A stretch of 25,376 bases of DNA from DASQHW01 sp038209365. Its GTDB lineage: Bacteria; Actinomycetota; Acidimicrobiia; IMCC26256; PALSA-610. The stretch is taken from NCBI GenBank assembly GCA_038209365.1, contig JBBQXS010000056.1, forward strand, positions 1 to 25,376, read 5' to 3'. The stretch's first letter is position 1. Each line of letters starts with the position of its first letter. The notes below the pieces were generated by a model. It was not told the DNA's origin. It made no database searches and saw only the letters and a list, made by a program, of their open reading frames with translations. Positions 8,227-15,597 of this stretch are shown here, piece after piece. The position numbers were made by a program, and so were the translations under genes.

Positions 8227-8241
8227 CGCCGCTCAGCGGCG
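8227..8241. terminator. Short GC hairpin between convergent genes
   Basis: CGCCGC-TCA-GCGGCG is a 6-bp stem with a 3-nt loop. The loop is the stop codon of the minus-strand amidase. It lies 11 nt after the FAD oxidoreductase stop. There is no T-tract, but actinobacterial terminators often lack one. It could act in both directions. Confidence 0.4.
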
Positions 8242-8991
8242 GTCTTGGAGGAACGGGTACTCGGCGCGCACGGACCGCACGCGTTCGGGGTCGATATCGG
8301 CGGTGAGAATCACTTCGGCTTCATCCGCTTGCGCGCAGATCTCGCCGAACGGATCGACGATCATCGAGTCGCCGGTGTAGGTCAGCCGGCCACCCTGCCC
8401 GACACGATTGACGCCCACGACGTACGCCTGGTTCTCGATCGCACGCGCCCGCAGCAAGGTCATCCAGTGATCGCGCCGGGCGGCAGGCCAGTTCGAGGGC
8501 AGCACGTAGCAGTCGGTGTCGCGAGCGCGCTCCCAGAACTCGTCGGCGAAGCGCAGGTCGTAGCACACGAAGAAGGTGCAACGGACACCTTCTACGTCGA
8601 CGGTGAGGAAGCGGTCGCCGGCCGCGTAGTGCTCGTGTTCGCGGCCGTAGCTGAACGGGTGGATCTTCGCGTACCGGTGCGTGGTGCCGTCGGGAGCCGC
8701 GAGCAACAGTTGGTTGTACGCGAGCGCGTTGCCGTCGATACGCTCGGGGAACGAGGCGCACATCCAGACGCCGTGTGCGCTCGCTTGCTCGGTGAGGAAC
8801 TGCGCGCTCGGTCCGTCCGGCGCCTCGGCGATGCGATCGGTCTTCATCGAGAAGCCGGTGGAGTACATCTCGCTGCACACGACCACCCGCGCGCCCTGCG
8901 CGGCGGCCTGTTCGATCATCGGGGCCAGGTGCGCGAAGTTGGCCGCGGGGTTCTCCCACACGATGTCGTGCTGGATCCCGGCGACGATCAT
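8233..8991 (-). CDS. Nitrilase-superfamily omega-amidase-like hydrolase
   Basis: This 252-residue protein is a CN-hydrolase. The Glu-Lys-Cys triad is visible as E41 (CSEMYSTGF), K109 (YAKIHPFSYG) and C143 (FVCYDLRFADEFW). The sequence around the triad and the length resemble the YafV/Nit2 omega-amidase branch, which hydrolyses alpha-ketoglutaramate and alpha-ketosuccinamate. Those compounds are the by-products of glutamine and asparagine transaminases. The gene starts inside the stop codon of the aminotransferase (ATGA overlap), so the two are translationally coupled. That pairing strongly supports the omega-amidase reading over other nitrilase functions. It is the last gene of the leftward operon. 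Confidence 0.88.
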   Translation of the reverse strand: MIVAGIQHDIVWENPAANFAHLAPMIEQAAAQGARVVVCSEMYSTGFSMKTDRIAEAPDGPSAQFLTEQASAHGVWMCASFPERIDGNALAYNQLLLAAPDGTTHRYAKIHPFSYGREHEHYAAGDRFLTVDVEGVRCTFFVCYDLRFADEFWERARDTDCYVLPSNWPAARRDHWMTLLRARAIENQAYVVGVNRVGQGGRLTYTGDSMIVDPFGEICAQADEAEVILTADIDPERVRSVRAEYPFLQDRR

Positions 8992-10148
8992 GTCGCCCGC
9001 AACGCCTTCAACCGTGTACATGCTTCGTCGAGCACCTCGGGCTGCTTGCAGCACGCGAAGCGCACCAGCGGTGCGCCGGCCTCGACGTCGTCGTAGAACA
9101 CGACGCTCGGCACTGCCACCACGCCGCACCGCTCGGGCAGTGCCCGGCAGAATGCCAGGCCGTCGCGCTCGCCGAACGGACGGATGTCGGCGGTGACGAA
9201 GTACGTGCCCTGCGGGCGGAACACGTCGAAGCCCGCGTCTCCGAGCCCGGCGCACAGCAAATCGCGCTTGTCGCGCATTCCGGCGGTCAGCGCGGTGAAG
9301 TACTCGTCCTCGAGCTGGAGCCCGACCGCGATCGCGTGCTGGAACGGGCCGCCGCTCACATAGGTGAGGAACTGCTTGGCGGTCTTCACTGCGGTGACGA
9401 GCTCGGGCGCTGCGCACACCCAACCGACCTTCCACCCCGTGAACGAGAACGTCTTCCCACCCGAGGAGATTGTGATCGTACGGTCACACATCCCGGGCAT
9501 CGTCGCGATGGGGATGTGCGCGCCCTCGAACACGAGATGCTCGTAGACCTCGTCGGTCACGACGAGAAGATCGTGCTCCTGCGCGAGCTCGGCGATGAGT
9601 TGCAGCTCCTCGCGGTCGAAGACCTTGCCTGTCGGGTTGTGGGGCGAGTTCAGGAGGATCAGCCTCGTGCGAGGCGTGATCGCGGTGCGCAGCTCGCCGG
9701 GATCGAATGCATAGTCGGGCGCTCTCAGGGTCACGACGCGCCGGTGCGCCCCCGCCATGGCGATGCACGCGGCGTAGGAGTCGTAGTAGGGCTCGAACGT
9801 CACGACCTCGTCGCCCGGCTCGCAGAGCGCGAGCAGCGATGCCGCGATCGCTTCGGTGGCGCCCGTCGTGACCAGCACCTCGGCGTCGGCGTCGAAGTCG
9901 AGCCCGTAGAACCGAAGCTGGTGGGCACGGATCGCCTGCCGCAACTCCGGGACACCGATGCCCGGCGCGTATTGGTTCAGGCCACGCGCGATCGCGTCCA
10001 GCGCGGCCTGCTTCACGACCTCGGGCCCGTCCGCATCCGGAAAGCCCTGCCCGAGATTGATCGAACCGGTCGCAACCGCGAGCGCCGACATCTCCGCGAA
10101 GATCGTCGTCCCGAACGGCTGCAACCGCTCGACGAGATACCGGTTCAC
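8988..10148 (-). CDS. Class I/II PLP aminotransferase, methionine/glutamine transaminase-like
   Basis: This 386-residue fold-type I aminotransferase resembles the YbdL, kynurenine and glutamine transaminase K group. Landmarks are NLGQGFPD near residue 31, NQYAPGIGVPELR (58-70), TTGATEA (94-100), the PLP-contacting NPTG (171-174), D199 and Y202 in VVTDEVYEHLVF, and the Schiff-base lysine K232 in SSGGKTFSFTGWKVGW. The GTG at 10148 is preceded by AAGG 8 nt upstream. Paired with a coupled omega-amidase, the likely reaction is glutamine-dependent transamination of a 2-oxo acid such as 4-methylthio-2-oxobutanoate, made irreversible by hydrolysis of alpha-ketoglutaramate. Substrate preference is inferred from context. 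It follows the coxL-like gene after a 47-nt gap occupied by a long inverted repeat. Confidence 0.9.
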   Translation of the reverse strand: MNRYLVERLQPFGTTIFAEMSALAVATGSINLGQGFPDADGPEVVKQAALDAIARGLNQYAPGIGVPELRQAIRAHQLRFYGLDFDADAEVLVTTGATEAIAASLLALCEPGDEVVTFEPYYDSYAACIAMAGAHRRVVTLRAPDYAFDPGELRTAITPRTRLILLNSPHNPTGKVFDREELQLIAELAQEHDLLVVTDEVYEHLVFEGAHIPIATMPGMCDRTITISSGGKTFSFTGWKVGWVCAAPELVTAVKTAKQFLTYVSGGPFQHAIAVGLQLEDEYFTALTAGMRDKRDLLCAGLGDAGFDVFRPQGTYFVTADIRPFGERDGLAFCRALPERCGVVAVPSVVFYDDVEAGAPLVRFACCKQPEVLDEACTRLKALRAT

Positions 10149-10161
10149 GCCCGATACCTTA

Positions 10162-10212
10162 CGAACATGCGTGGCGGGCGGCCCTATAAGGGCGGTCAGC
10201 CACGCATGTTCG
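10162..10212 (-). repeat. Perfect 14-bp inverted repeat between coxL-like gene and aminotransferase
   Basis: CGAACATGCGTGGC (10162-10175) and GCCACGCATGTTCG (10199-10212) are perfect inverted copies. The 23-nt loop contains a nested GCCCT/AGGGC stem. On the mRNA the ascending arm encodes the last residues of the CoxL-like protein and its stop codon is just inside the loop. The descending arm ends one base before the AAGG ribosome site of the aminotransferase. There is no U-tract. It may act as a terminator, an mRNA processing site or a translational-coupling hairpin. Confidence 0.8.
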
Positions 10213-12529
10213 ATTCGGTCAGCGCGGTCAGGATCGTGTCCGGGGACAGCGGGGTGTGGTCGACGCGGGCGCCTACGAGCGCGAGCGCGTCGGCGACGGC
10301 GTTGAAGACCGCCGGCGGCGAGCCGATCGCGCCGCCCTCCCCCATGCCTTTGTGGCCGCCGGGCGTCGCCGAGGGCGTCTCGACGTGCCCGTACTCGATG
10401 TCGGGCACTTCGCTCGCGGTCGGCAGGAGGTAGTCCATGAACGTCCCCGTGAGCGGGTTGCCGTCGTCGTCGTACACGACGTGCTCGTAGAGCGTGCCGC
10501 CGATACCCTGCGCGACGCCGCCGGCGATCTGTCCTTCGACGATCATCGGATTGATCATCACGCCGCAGTCCTCGCTCACGACGTAACGCAGGATGTGCAC
10601 GACGCCTGTGCCGCGATCGACCTCGACCGTGCACGCGTGACACGCGTTCGACCACGAGAACGGCGGCGCCTTGAATGTCGCGGTCGCCTCCAGACCAATG
10701 CCCATGCCTTCGGGGAGCCGTGCAGTGTCGAGATGCGCGATCCGCGCGACCTCGGCGAACGCGACCTTGCGGTTCGGCGTGCCCTTCACCGAGATGCTGC
10801 CGTCGCCGAGCTCGAGGTCTCCGGGCGCGGCCTCCATCAGGTGCGCGGCGATGTCGATCGCCTTGGCGCGGACCTCGGCGCACGCGAGCCGGCACGAGTT
10901 GCCGGCGATCACCGCAGTGCCGCTCCCGCCGGTCCCCCGCCCGAACGCGGTCGCGTTCGTGTCGCCCTGCACCACGGCAACGTCGTCGATGTCGATGCCG
11001 AGCTCCTCGGCGACCACCTGGGCCATCGTCGTCTCGATGCCCTGCCCGTGCGACCCCGTGCCGAGCGCGACGGTCACCGAGCCACCGGGATGCACGCGCA
11101 CCACGGCAGTCTCGGTGCCCATCGGGTCCATCATCCCCGTGCTCGGCTCGACATACAGACCGATGCCGATCCCGAGCAGCCGGCCGTTGTCCGTCAACGC
11201 GCGTTGCTGCTCGCGCCGGAAGTCGTCATAGGCGATCATCTGAGCGGCCTGTTCGAGCGTCTCGGCCGGGCTCGCGTACTCCAGCGTCAGCCCGGTCGGC
11301 AGCGTGTACGGCAGCTGGTCGGTCGGCACGACGTTGCGCCGCCGCCACTCGAGTGGATCGATGCCGATCGCACGCGCCACCTCGTCGACCATCTGCTCGC
11401 GTGCCACGGTCTCGAACATCCACGGCCCGCGGTACGCACCGCGCCCGCAGGTGTTCGTCCACACCGAGCGCGTACGGCACGCGGCCATCGGCGCCTTGTA
11501 CGGCCCGGTGAACAGCATTGCAACGAGCTGACCCGCGCCGCCGGTCGCGCCGACGGGATAGGCGCCTGCGTCCTCGACGTGGTCGATGTAGGTGCCGAGC
11601 AGACGGCCGTCGTGATCGAGCGCGAACGTGCAATCCCCGAGGTCGGCGCGGGCGTGATTCGACGCGATGAGGTTCTCGCGCCGGTCTTCGATCCACTTCA
11701 ACGTACGCCCGAGGCGCCGGGCGGCGAGCGCGACAACGAGCTCGTCGCGCTGCGTGAAGAACTTCTGCCCGAAGCCGCCGCCGACGTCGGGCGCGCTCAC
11801 GCGCACGAGGTGCGCCGGGACGCCCGTGACTCGCGAGATCGCGAGCTTCGCCTCGTGCGGGTTCTGCGTGCTCAGGTGCGCGCGGAGCACACCACCCGCC
11901 GGTTCGTACTCGACGACGATGCCGCGGGTCTCCATCGGGACGTTTGTCTGCCGGTGTTGGACGAACCGACGCGTCACCACGTGAGCGGCGCCTTCGCTCC
12001 GTAGCAGCGCGTCGAGCTCGGGCGCGATCGGGAACGCCATCTCCGCGGCGAGGTTGGACGCCAGCTCCGGGTGCACGCGCGGCGCGCCGTCGTCGAGCGC
12101 GCGTTCGACGTCGAGCACCGGCGCATCCGGTTCGATGTCGACCTCGACGAGGTCGGCCGCGTCCTCGGCGACGTACCGGCTCTCGGCGACGACGAGCGCG
12201 ATCGGATCGCCGACGAATCGCACGTCGTCCTCGGCGAGCGGCCGCAACGGCGCGCCCGCGATCTTCAGCAGCATTGTCGGCTGCATCGAGCCCGCGTGGG
12301 CGTTCAGATCGGCGGCGGTGAGGACCGCAACGACACCGTCAAGAGCGCGCGCCGCCGATACGTCGAGCCGGGTGATGCGACCGCGCGCGACGTCGCTGCG
12401 CACGAAGTTGCAATGCAGCATGCCCGGGACCATCACGTCGTCGACATAGCGACCGCGACCGGTGAGGAGGCGCGGGTCTTCGCGTCGGAGCACTGACTGG
12501 CCGACGAACCGGCCGGCCGAAGTCTTCAT
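10196..12529 (-). CDS. Molybdenum hydroxylase large (molybdopterin-binding) subunit, CoxL-like
   Basis: This 777-residue protein is a xanthine dehydrogenase/CO dehydrogenase family large subunit carrying the molybdopterin cytosine dinucleotide cofactor. It starts FVGQSVLRREDPRLLTGRGR, as family members do. The molybdopterin motif GGGFGQK is at 250-256 and the catalytic glutamate is E731 in GMGEGGAIG. The active-site loop reads AYRGPW (365-370). Form I CO dehydrogenases have AYRCSFR there and form II usually AYRGAGR, so this is not a genuine CO dehydrogenase and its substrate, perhaps an aldehyde or N-heterocycle, is unknown. It overlaps the coxS-like gene by ATGA. The M, S, L order is the usual one for these operons. 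Confidence 0.93.
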   Translation of the reverse strand: MKTSAGRFVGQSVLRREDPRLLTGRGRYVDDVMVPGMLHCNFVRSDVARGRITRLDVSAARALDGVVAVLTAADLNAHAGSMQPTMLLKIAGAPLRPLAEDDVRFVGDPIALVVAESRYVAEDAADLVEVDIEPDAPVLDVERALDDGAPRVHPELASNLAAEMAFPIAPELDALLRSEGAAHVVTRRFVQHRQTNVPMETRGIVVEYEPAGGVLRAHLSTQNPHEAKLAISRVTGVPAHLVRVSAPDVGGGFGQKFFTQRDELVVALAARRLGRTLKWIEDRRENLIASNHARADLGDCTFALDHDGRLLGTYIDHVEDAGAYPVGATGGAGQLVAMLFTGPYKAPMAACRTRSVWTNTCGRGAYRGPWMFETVAREQMVDEVARAIGIDPLEWRRRNVVPTDQLPYTLPTGLTLEYASPAETLEQAAQMIAYDDFRREQQRALTDNGRLLGIGIGLYVEPSTGMMDPMGTETAVVRVHPGGSVTVALGTGSHGQGIETTMAQVVAEELGIDIDDVAVVQGDTNATAFGRGTGGSGTAVIAGNSCRLACAEVRAKAIDIAAHLMEAAPGDLELGDGSISVKGTPNRKVAFAEVARIAHLDTARLPEGMGIGLEATATFKAPPFSWSNACHACTVEVDRGTGVVHILRYVVSEDCGVMINPMIVEGQIAGGVAQGIGGTLYEHVVYDDDGNPLTGTFMDYLLPTASEVPDIEYGHVETPSATPGGHKGMGEGGAIGSPPAVFNAVADALALVGARVDHTPLSPDTILTALTESNMRG

Positions 12530-12987
12530 CGTCCCGCGGCGCGCTGTACGGCGCGCACGATGCCCTGGTAGCCCGTGCAGCGGCACAGGTTGCCGGAGAG
12601 AGCTTCCTCTATCTCGAGGTCCGTCGGCGCCGGGTTCTCGCGCAGCAACGCGGTGACCGAGACCACGAACCCGGGAGTGCAGAAACCGCATTGCAAGCCG
12701 TGATCGGTGCGAAACGCTTCCTGCACCGGCGACAGCGCGCCATTCGTGCCGCCGATCCCTTCGACGGTCGTGACCTCCGCGCCGTGCGCCTGGATCGCGA
12801 ACAGCAAACACGATCGCACGGCATCGCCATCCAGCAGCACCGTGCACGCGCCGCAGACACCGTGCTCACATCCGAGGTGGGTACCGGTGAGCGCGCAGTC
12901 CTCGCGCAAGAAGTCGGTCAGCGTCTTGCGCGCCTCAACCGATGCATGCCGCCGTTCGCCGTTGACGGTGATCTCAACGATTGGCAT
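12526..12987 (-). CDS. Molybdenum hydroxylase small [2Fe-2S] subunit, CoxS-like
   Basis: This 153-residue protein carries two [2Fe-2S] clusters that move electrons from the molybdenum centre to FAD. The plant-ferredoxin cluster is held by C40, C45, C48 and C60 (CEHGVCGAC). The C-terminal helical cluster is held by C100, C103, C135 and C137 (CGFC and CRC). I chose the ATG at 12987 because a strong GGGAGGAG site precedes it. An upstream in-frame GTG at 13005 is less likely. It overlaps the coxM-like gene by 14 nt and the coxL-like gene by 4 nt, indicating coupled translation and equal dosage. Confidence 0.95.
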   Translation of the reverse strand: MPIVEITVNGERRHASVEARKTLTDFLREDCALTGTHLGCEHGVCGACTVLLDGDAVRSCLLFAIQAHGAEVTTVEGIGGTNGALSPVQEAFRTDHGLQCGFCTPGFVVSVTALLRENPAPTDLEIEEALSGNLCRCTGYQGIVRAVQRAAGR

Positions 12988-13813
12988 CGAGCTCCTCCCG
13001 TGCACGCGTCACCGCGCGTTCCACGAGATGGCGGGTGATGCGGCGGCGTGTCGCGCTCGACGCGTGCACGTCATCCGGAGGATCGAGGTCGCGCACGGCC
13101 AGGTCGGCGACCTCCCCGGCGGGTGCACCGGCAGCGGCCGCGACCTCGGCGTCGGCAGCCCGAACGGCCGTGGAGTCGACCCCGAACAGCGCCACCGCGG
13201 CCTGGCTCTCGTGGAACGCGCACACCGCGCCGGCGAGCGCGAAGTCACCGTGACGGCGCGCCACTTCCTCGATCGCGAACCCGCCGGCCGCGGCCGGGAA
13301 CGCAATCGACACCAGCAGCTCGTCGGGCTCCATCGCCGTGGTCCACGTCCCGACGAAGAAGTCCCGCGCGCCGACATGACGTCGTCCGCGCGTGCTCGCG
13401 AGCTCGAAGGTCGCGCCGAGCGCGAGTGCGACAGCCGGATATTCGGACGCGGGGTCGGCATGCGCGAGGGAACCGCCGACGGTGCCGCGGTTGCGGATCT
13501 GGAAATGACCGATGAGTGGAGTCGCGCGGGCGAGCAACGGCACCAAGGAGCGCACATCCGGATCACGTTCCATGACGCGCTGACGCGCGGTAGCACCCAC
13601 GACGAGCGCATCGACCGCCCTCGCGACTCGGGAGAGCTCGGTCACTCGGTTGACATCCACGAGATGGTCGAAGCGCGCGAGCCGCAGCGCGAGCATCGGG
13701 ACCAGGCTCTGGCCGCCCGCGAGCACCTTGACGTCGTCGCCGTGCTCGGCAAGCAAGGCGCATGCTTCCGCGACCGATTCAGGCGCGTGATACGCGAAGG
13801 GAGCCGGCTTCAC
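12974..13813 (-). CDS. Molybdenum hydroxylase FAD-binding medium subunit, CoxM-like
   Basis: This 279-residue protein is the flavoprotein subunit that accepts electrons from the iron-sulfur subunit. The two FAD pyrophosphate motifs are clear: AGGQS at 32-36 and TVGGS at 111-115, followed by AHADPASEYPA. The length is typical. The start is a GTG at 13813 inside the 3' end of the epimerase gene. No ribosome site is visible, but a TAACGT hexamer lies 6 nt upstream, consistent with a leaderless mRNA from a promoter internal to the previous gene. It therefore probably begins the molybdenum hydroxylase operon even though the epimerase is read in the same direction. Confidence 0.93.
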   Translation of the reverse strand: MKPAPFAYHAPESVAEACALLAEHGDDVKVLAGGQSLVPMLALRLARFDHLVDVNRVTELSRVARAVDALVVGATARQRVMERDPDVRSLVPLLARATPLIGHFQIRNRGTVGGSLAHADPASEYPAVALALGATFELASTRGRRHVGARDFFVGTWTTAMEPDELLVSIAFPAAAGGFAIEEVARRHGDFALAGAVCAFHESQAAVALFGVDSTAVRAADAEVAAAAGAPAGEVADLAVRDLDPPDDVHASSATRRRITRHLVERAVTRAREELDANR

Positions 13814-15164
13814 CGGCCGACGTTAACCCGCGGGTGTCGACATCGTCAGACGCGCGCCGTCCCGGCCAGAGCACGATGACAGGCGCGATGACGGTGACCG
13901 CGAGCGAGACCACGAGCACCACTTTCTCCGTCCCGGCCATCGGCATCGAGAGGTGACGCAGGTGGTACACGAAGTGCGGCACGCTGTAGGCAAGCCATGA
14001 GAGCGCGGCAAGACGCGCGACCGCCATCGTGCCGATCACGAGCGCGCCGAGGGTCAGCACGAGGAGCGCAAGGTTGAGCGCCCCGACGTCTCGAACGATG
14101 TGCTCGTTGTAGCGCCCGTCCATCGCCACCCAACCACGGCCCATGGGGAAGTCGTCGTAGAACGAACGCGGGAAGAATGCCGCCTGCACGCCGACGCCGA
14201 GTGCGCTGAACGCAAGCACCCACAGCATGAGTCGCACACGGCCGGGGAGCGTGCGCGGCACGCCGAGCGCATTCGCGAGCTTCACGAAGCCTTCGCGCAC
14301 GCTCGGCGATCCCGGACGCCAGCCGGTTGCTTCGCGGAACCGCCGGTTCGAGACGCGCTGCGACGCGGTGAGAGCGCCCGCGACCTTCGGCTTCATCCAT
14401 GCCGGCGGCCGCCACAACCGGCGCCGGCCGACTGCCGCTGCCAGCGCGCGGTCCTGCTCGGACCGGGCGAGCGGTTCGTCGTCGACGATGTCGTACACAC
14501 CGGCCGGCGCCTCGAGCGCGGCGACGACCGCCGAGGCGACGTCGTCGGCGTCGATCATCGGTGCGTAGCTGCTGCCGGGACCGATATCGCCGGCGATACC
14601 ACGGCGGGCCGCTTGCACGAGCGCGCGCGTCTGGTCGCTGTCGGGCGCGTAGAACCGTCCGAAGCGCAACACCACACCCCGGCCGCCTCGCTCGCTGAAG
14701 CGGGTGACGTTGGCCTCCGCCGTCTTCATGGCCTCGCTGAAGGTGGACGGCGTCCACGACGTCGACGACGCGTCCACCCACTCGTCGCCGTGCTCGCCGT
14801 ACAGGAACGCGAGCGACTCCTGCACGAACACCGCCGCTCCCCCTGCGAGCGCGGCGTCGACGAGGTGTCCCGATGCCTCCCGCCGGATCCGCTCGTTCTC
14901 CGCCCACGCTGACATCTGCGCCATCTTGGATACGGGAGGGATCTTCGTCGCGAGATTCACGACCGCGTCGTGCCCGGCGACCACATCGCGCAGCGCGTCG
15001 GGATCGAACAGGCTGACGCGCACTGATCGCGCACCGAGGGAGGCGAGCAGCGCGGCTTTCTCCGCCGAGCGCGCGATGCCCGTGACCTCGTGACCCGCGG
15101 CCACGAGACGGGCAACCGACCTCCGACCCGCCACTCCCGTCGCGCCGGCAACGAACACTCGCAT
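13779..15164 (-). CDS. NAD-dependent epimerase/dehydratase-like protein fused to a four-helix membrane domain
   Basis: Residues 1-300 of this 461-residue protein are an extended short-chain dehydrogenase with a Rossmann start and GATGVAG (GxxGxxG) at 7-13. Where the family usually has YxxxK the sequence reads SEAMK (143-147), so K147 is present but the catalytic tyrosine is not evident. Residues 308-435 carry about four membrane helices (near 311-330, 359-380, 384-402 and 413-433) with the motif YNEHIVRDVGALNLAL. As I recall it, that domain also exists as a stand-alone actinobacterial membrane protein. The ATG at 15164 follows a GGGGG site. Its end overlaps coxM by 35 nt. A role in sugar or lipid modification at the membrane is possible but unproven. 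Confidence 0.85.
   Translation of the reverse strand: MRVFVAGATGVAGRRSVARLVAAGHEVTGIARSAEKAALLASLGARSVRVSLFDPDALRDVVAGHDAVVNLATKIPPVSKMAQMSAWAENERIRREASGHLVDAALAGGAAVFVQESLAFLYGEHGDEWVDASSTSWTPSTFSEAMKTAEANVTRFSERGGRGVVLRFGRFYAPDSDQTRALVQAARRGIAGDIGPGSSYAPMIDADDVASAVVAALEAPAGVYDIVDDEPLARSEQDRALAAAVGRRRLWRPPAWMKPKVAGALTASQRVSNRRFREATGWRPGSPSVREGFVKLANALGVPRTLPGRVRLMLWVLAFSALGVGVQAAFFPRSFYDDFPMGRGWVAMDGRYNEHIVRDVGALNLALLVLTLGALVIGTMAVARLAALSWLAYSVPHFVYHLRHLSMPMAGTEKVVLVVSLAVTVIAPVIVLWPGRRASDDVDTRGLTSAGEAGSLRVSRA
13820..13825 (-). promoter_or_regulatory. Putative -10 element for leaderless coxMSL mRNA
   Basis: TAACGT on the minus strand ends 6 nt before the GTG of the coxM-like gene. It lies inside the coding sequence of the upstream epimerase. 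The spacing matches leaderless actinobacterial promoters; no convincing -35 is seen. Confidence 0.4.
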
Positions 15165-15194
15165 GAGGCCCCCGATCAATGGTGGATGACAATC

Positions 15195-15211
15195 CGGATA
15201 TTACATATCCG
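15195..15211. promoter_or_regulatory. AT-rich palindromic operator candidate
   Basis: CGGATAT-TAC-ATATCCG is a perfect 7-bp inverted repeat around 3 nt, strikingly AT-rich for this genome. It sits in the 76-bp divergent region between the epimerase and the ABM-domain gene and overlaps the -10 of the epimerase promoter. This is the usual geometry for a TetR- or MarR-type repressor site. No regulator gene is in the window. Confidence 0.5.
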
Positions 15212-15226
15212 AGTTCTACGGGTCGA
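15198..15226 (-). promoter_or_regulatory. Putative promoter of the epimerase gene
   Basis: On the minus strand TCGACC (15221-15226) and TAATAT (15198-15203) are separated by exactly 17 nt, a reasonable -35/-10 pair. The resulting leader of about 27 nt would carry the GGGGG ribosome site of the gene starting at 15164. Confidence 0.5.
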
Positions 15227-15240
15227 GTCGACCGAGCACA

Positions 15241-15597
15241 ATGAGGGCCATGGCCCTCGCGCAGACTCCGGAACCGCCCTACTTCGCGGTCATCTTCAGC
15301 TCGCATCGCCCCGAACCATTGCCCGGGGTGCGAGGCGACGACCGGTACGAGGAGACCGCCAAGCGAATGTTCGAGCTGGCCGCCGAGCAGCCCGGCTTCC
15401 TCGGCGTCGACAGCGCGCGCGACGAGATCGGCATCACCGTCTGTTACTGGACCGACGCGCAGGCGATCGCAGCGTGGAAGCGCGACGCCGACCACGCATT
15501 CGCTCAGTACGAAGGGCGCGCCCGTTGGTACGACGCGTACGAGATACGGATCGCTCGGGTCGAGCGCGCGTATGGCTTCGGGCGCCACGGTTCATGA
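15241..15597 (+). CDS. Antibiotic biosynthesis monooxygenase (ABM) domain protein
   Basis: This protein of about 118 residues has the dimeric alpha/beta-barrel (ABM) fold: a first strand YFAVIFSS, a helix with AKRMFELAAEQPGFLGVDSAR, then ITVCYWTDAQAIAAWKRD and a final strand ending YEIRIARVERAYGF. Relatives similar to B. subtilis YqjZ are small cytoplasmic oxygenases or stress proteins with no assigned substrate. Two in-frame ATGs, 15241 and 15250, are possible, and neither has a clean ribosome site. The stop overlaps the start of the acetyltransferase (ATGA), so the two are coupled. It is transcribed divergently from the epimerase across an AT-rich palindrome. Confidence 0.85.
   Translation: MRAMALAQTPEPPYFAVIFSSHRPEPLPGVRGDDRYEETAKRMFELAAEQPGFLGVDSARDEIGITVCYWTDAQAIAAWKRDADHAFAQYEGRARWYDAYEIRIARVERAYGFGRHGS

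Noticed and set aside
10196..13813. Aerobic carbon monoxide dehydrogenase operon
   Set aside because: The large subunit lacks the AYRCSFR loop of form I CO dehydrogenase; only the general molybdenum hydroxylase architecture is supported.
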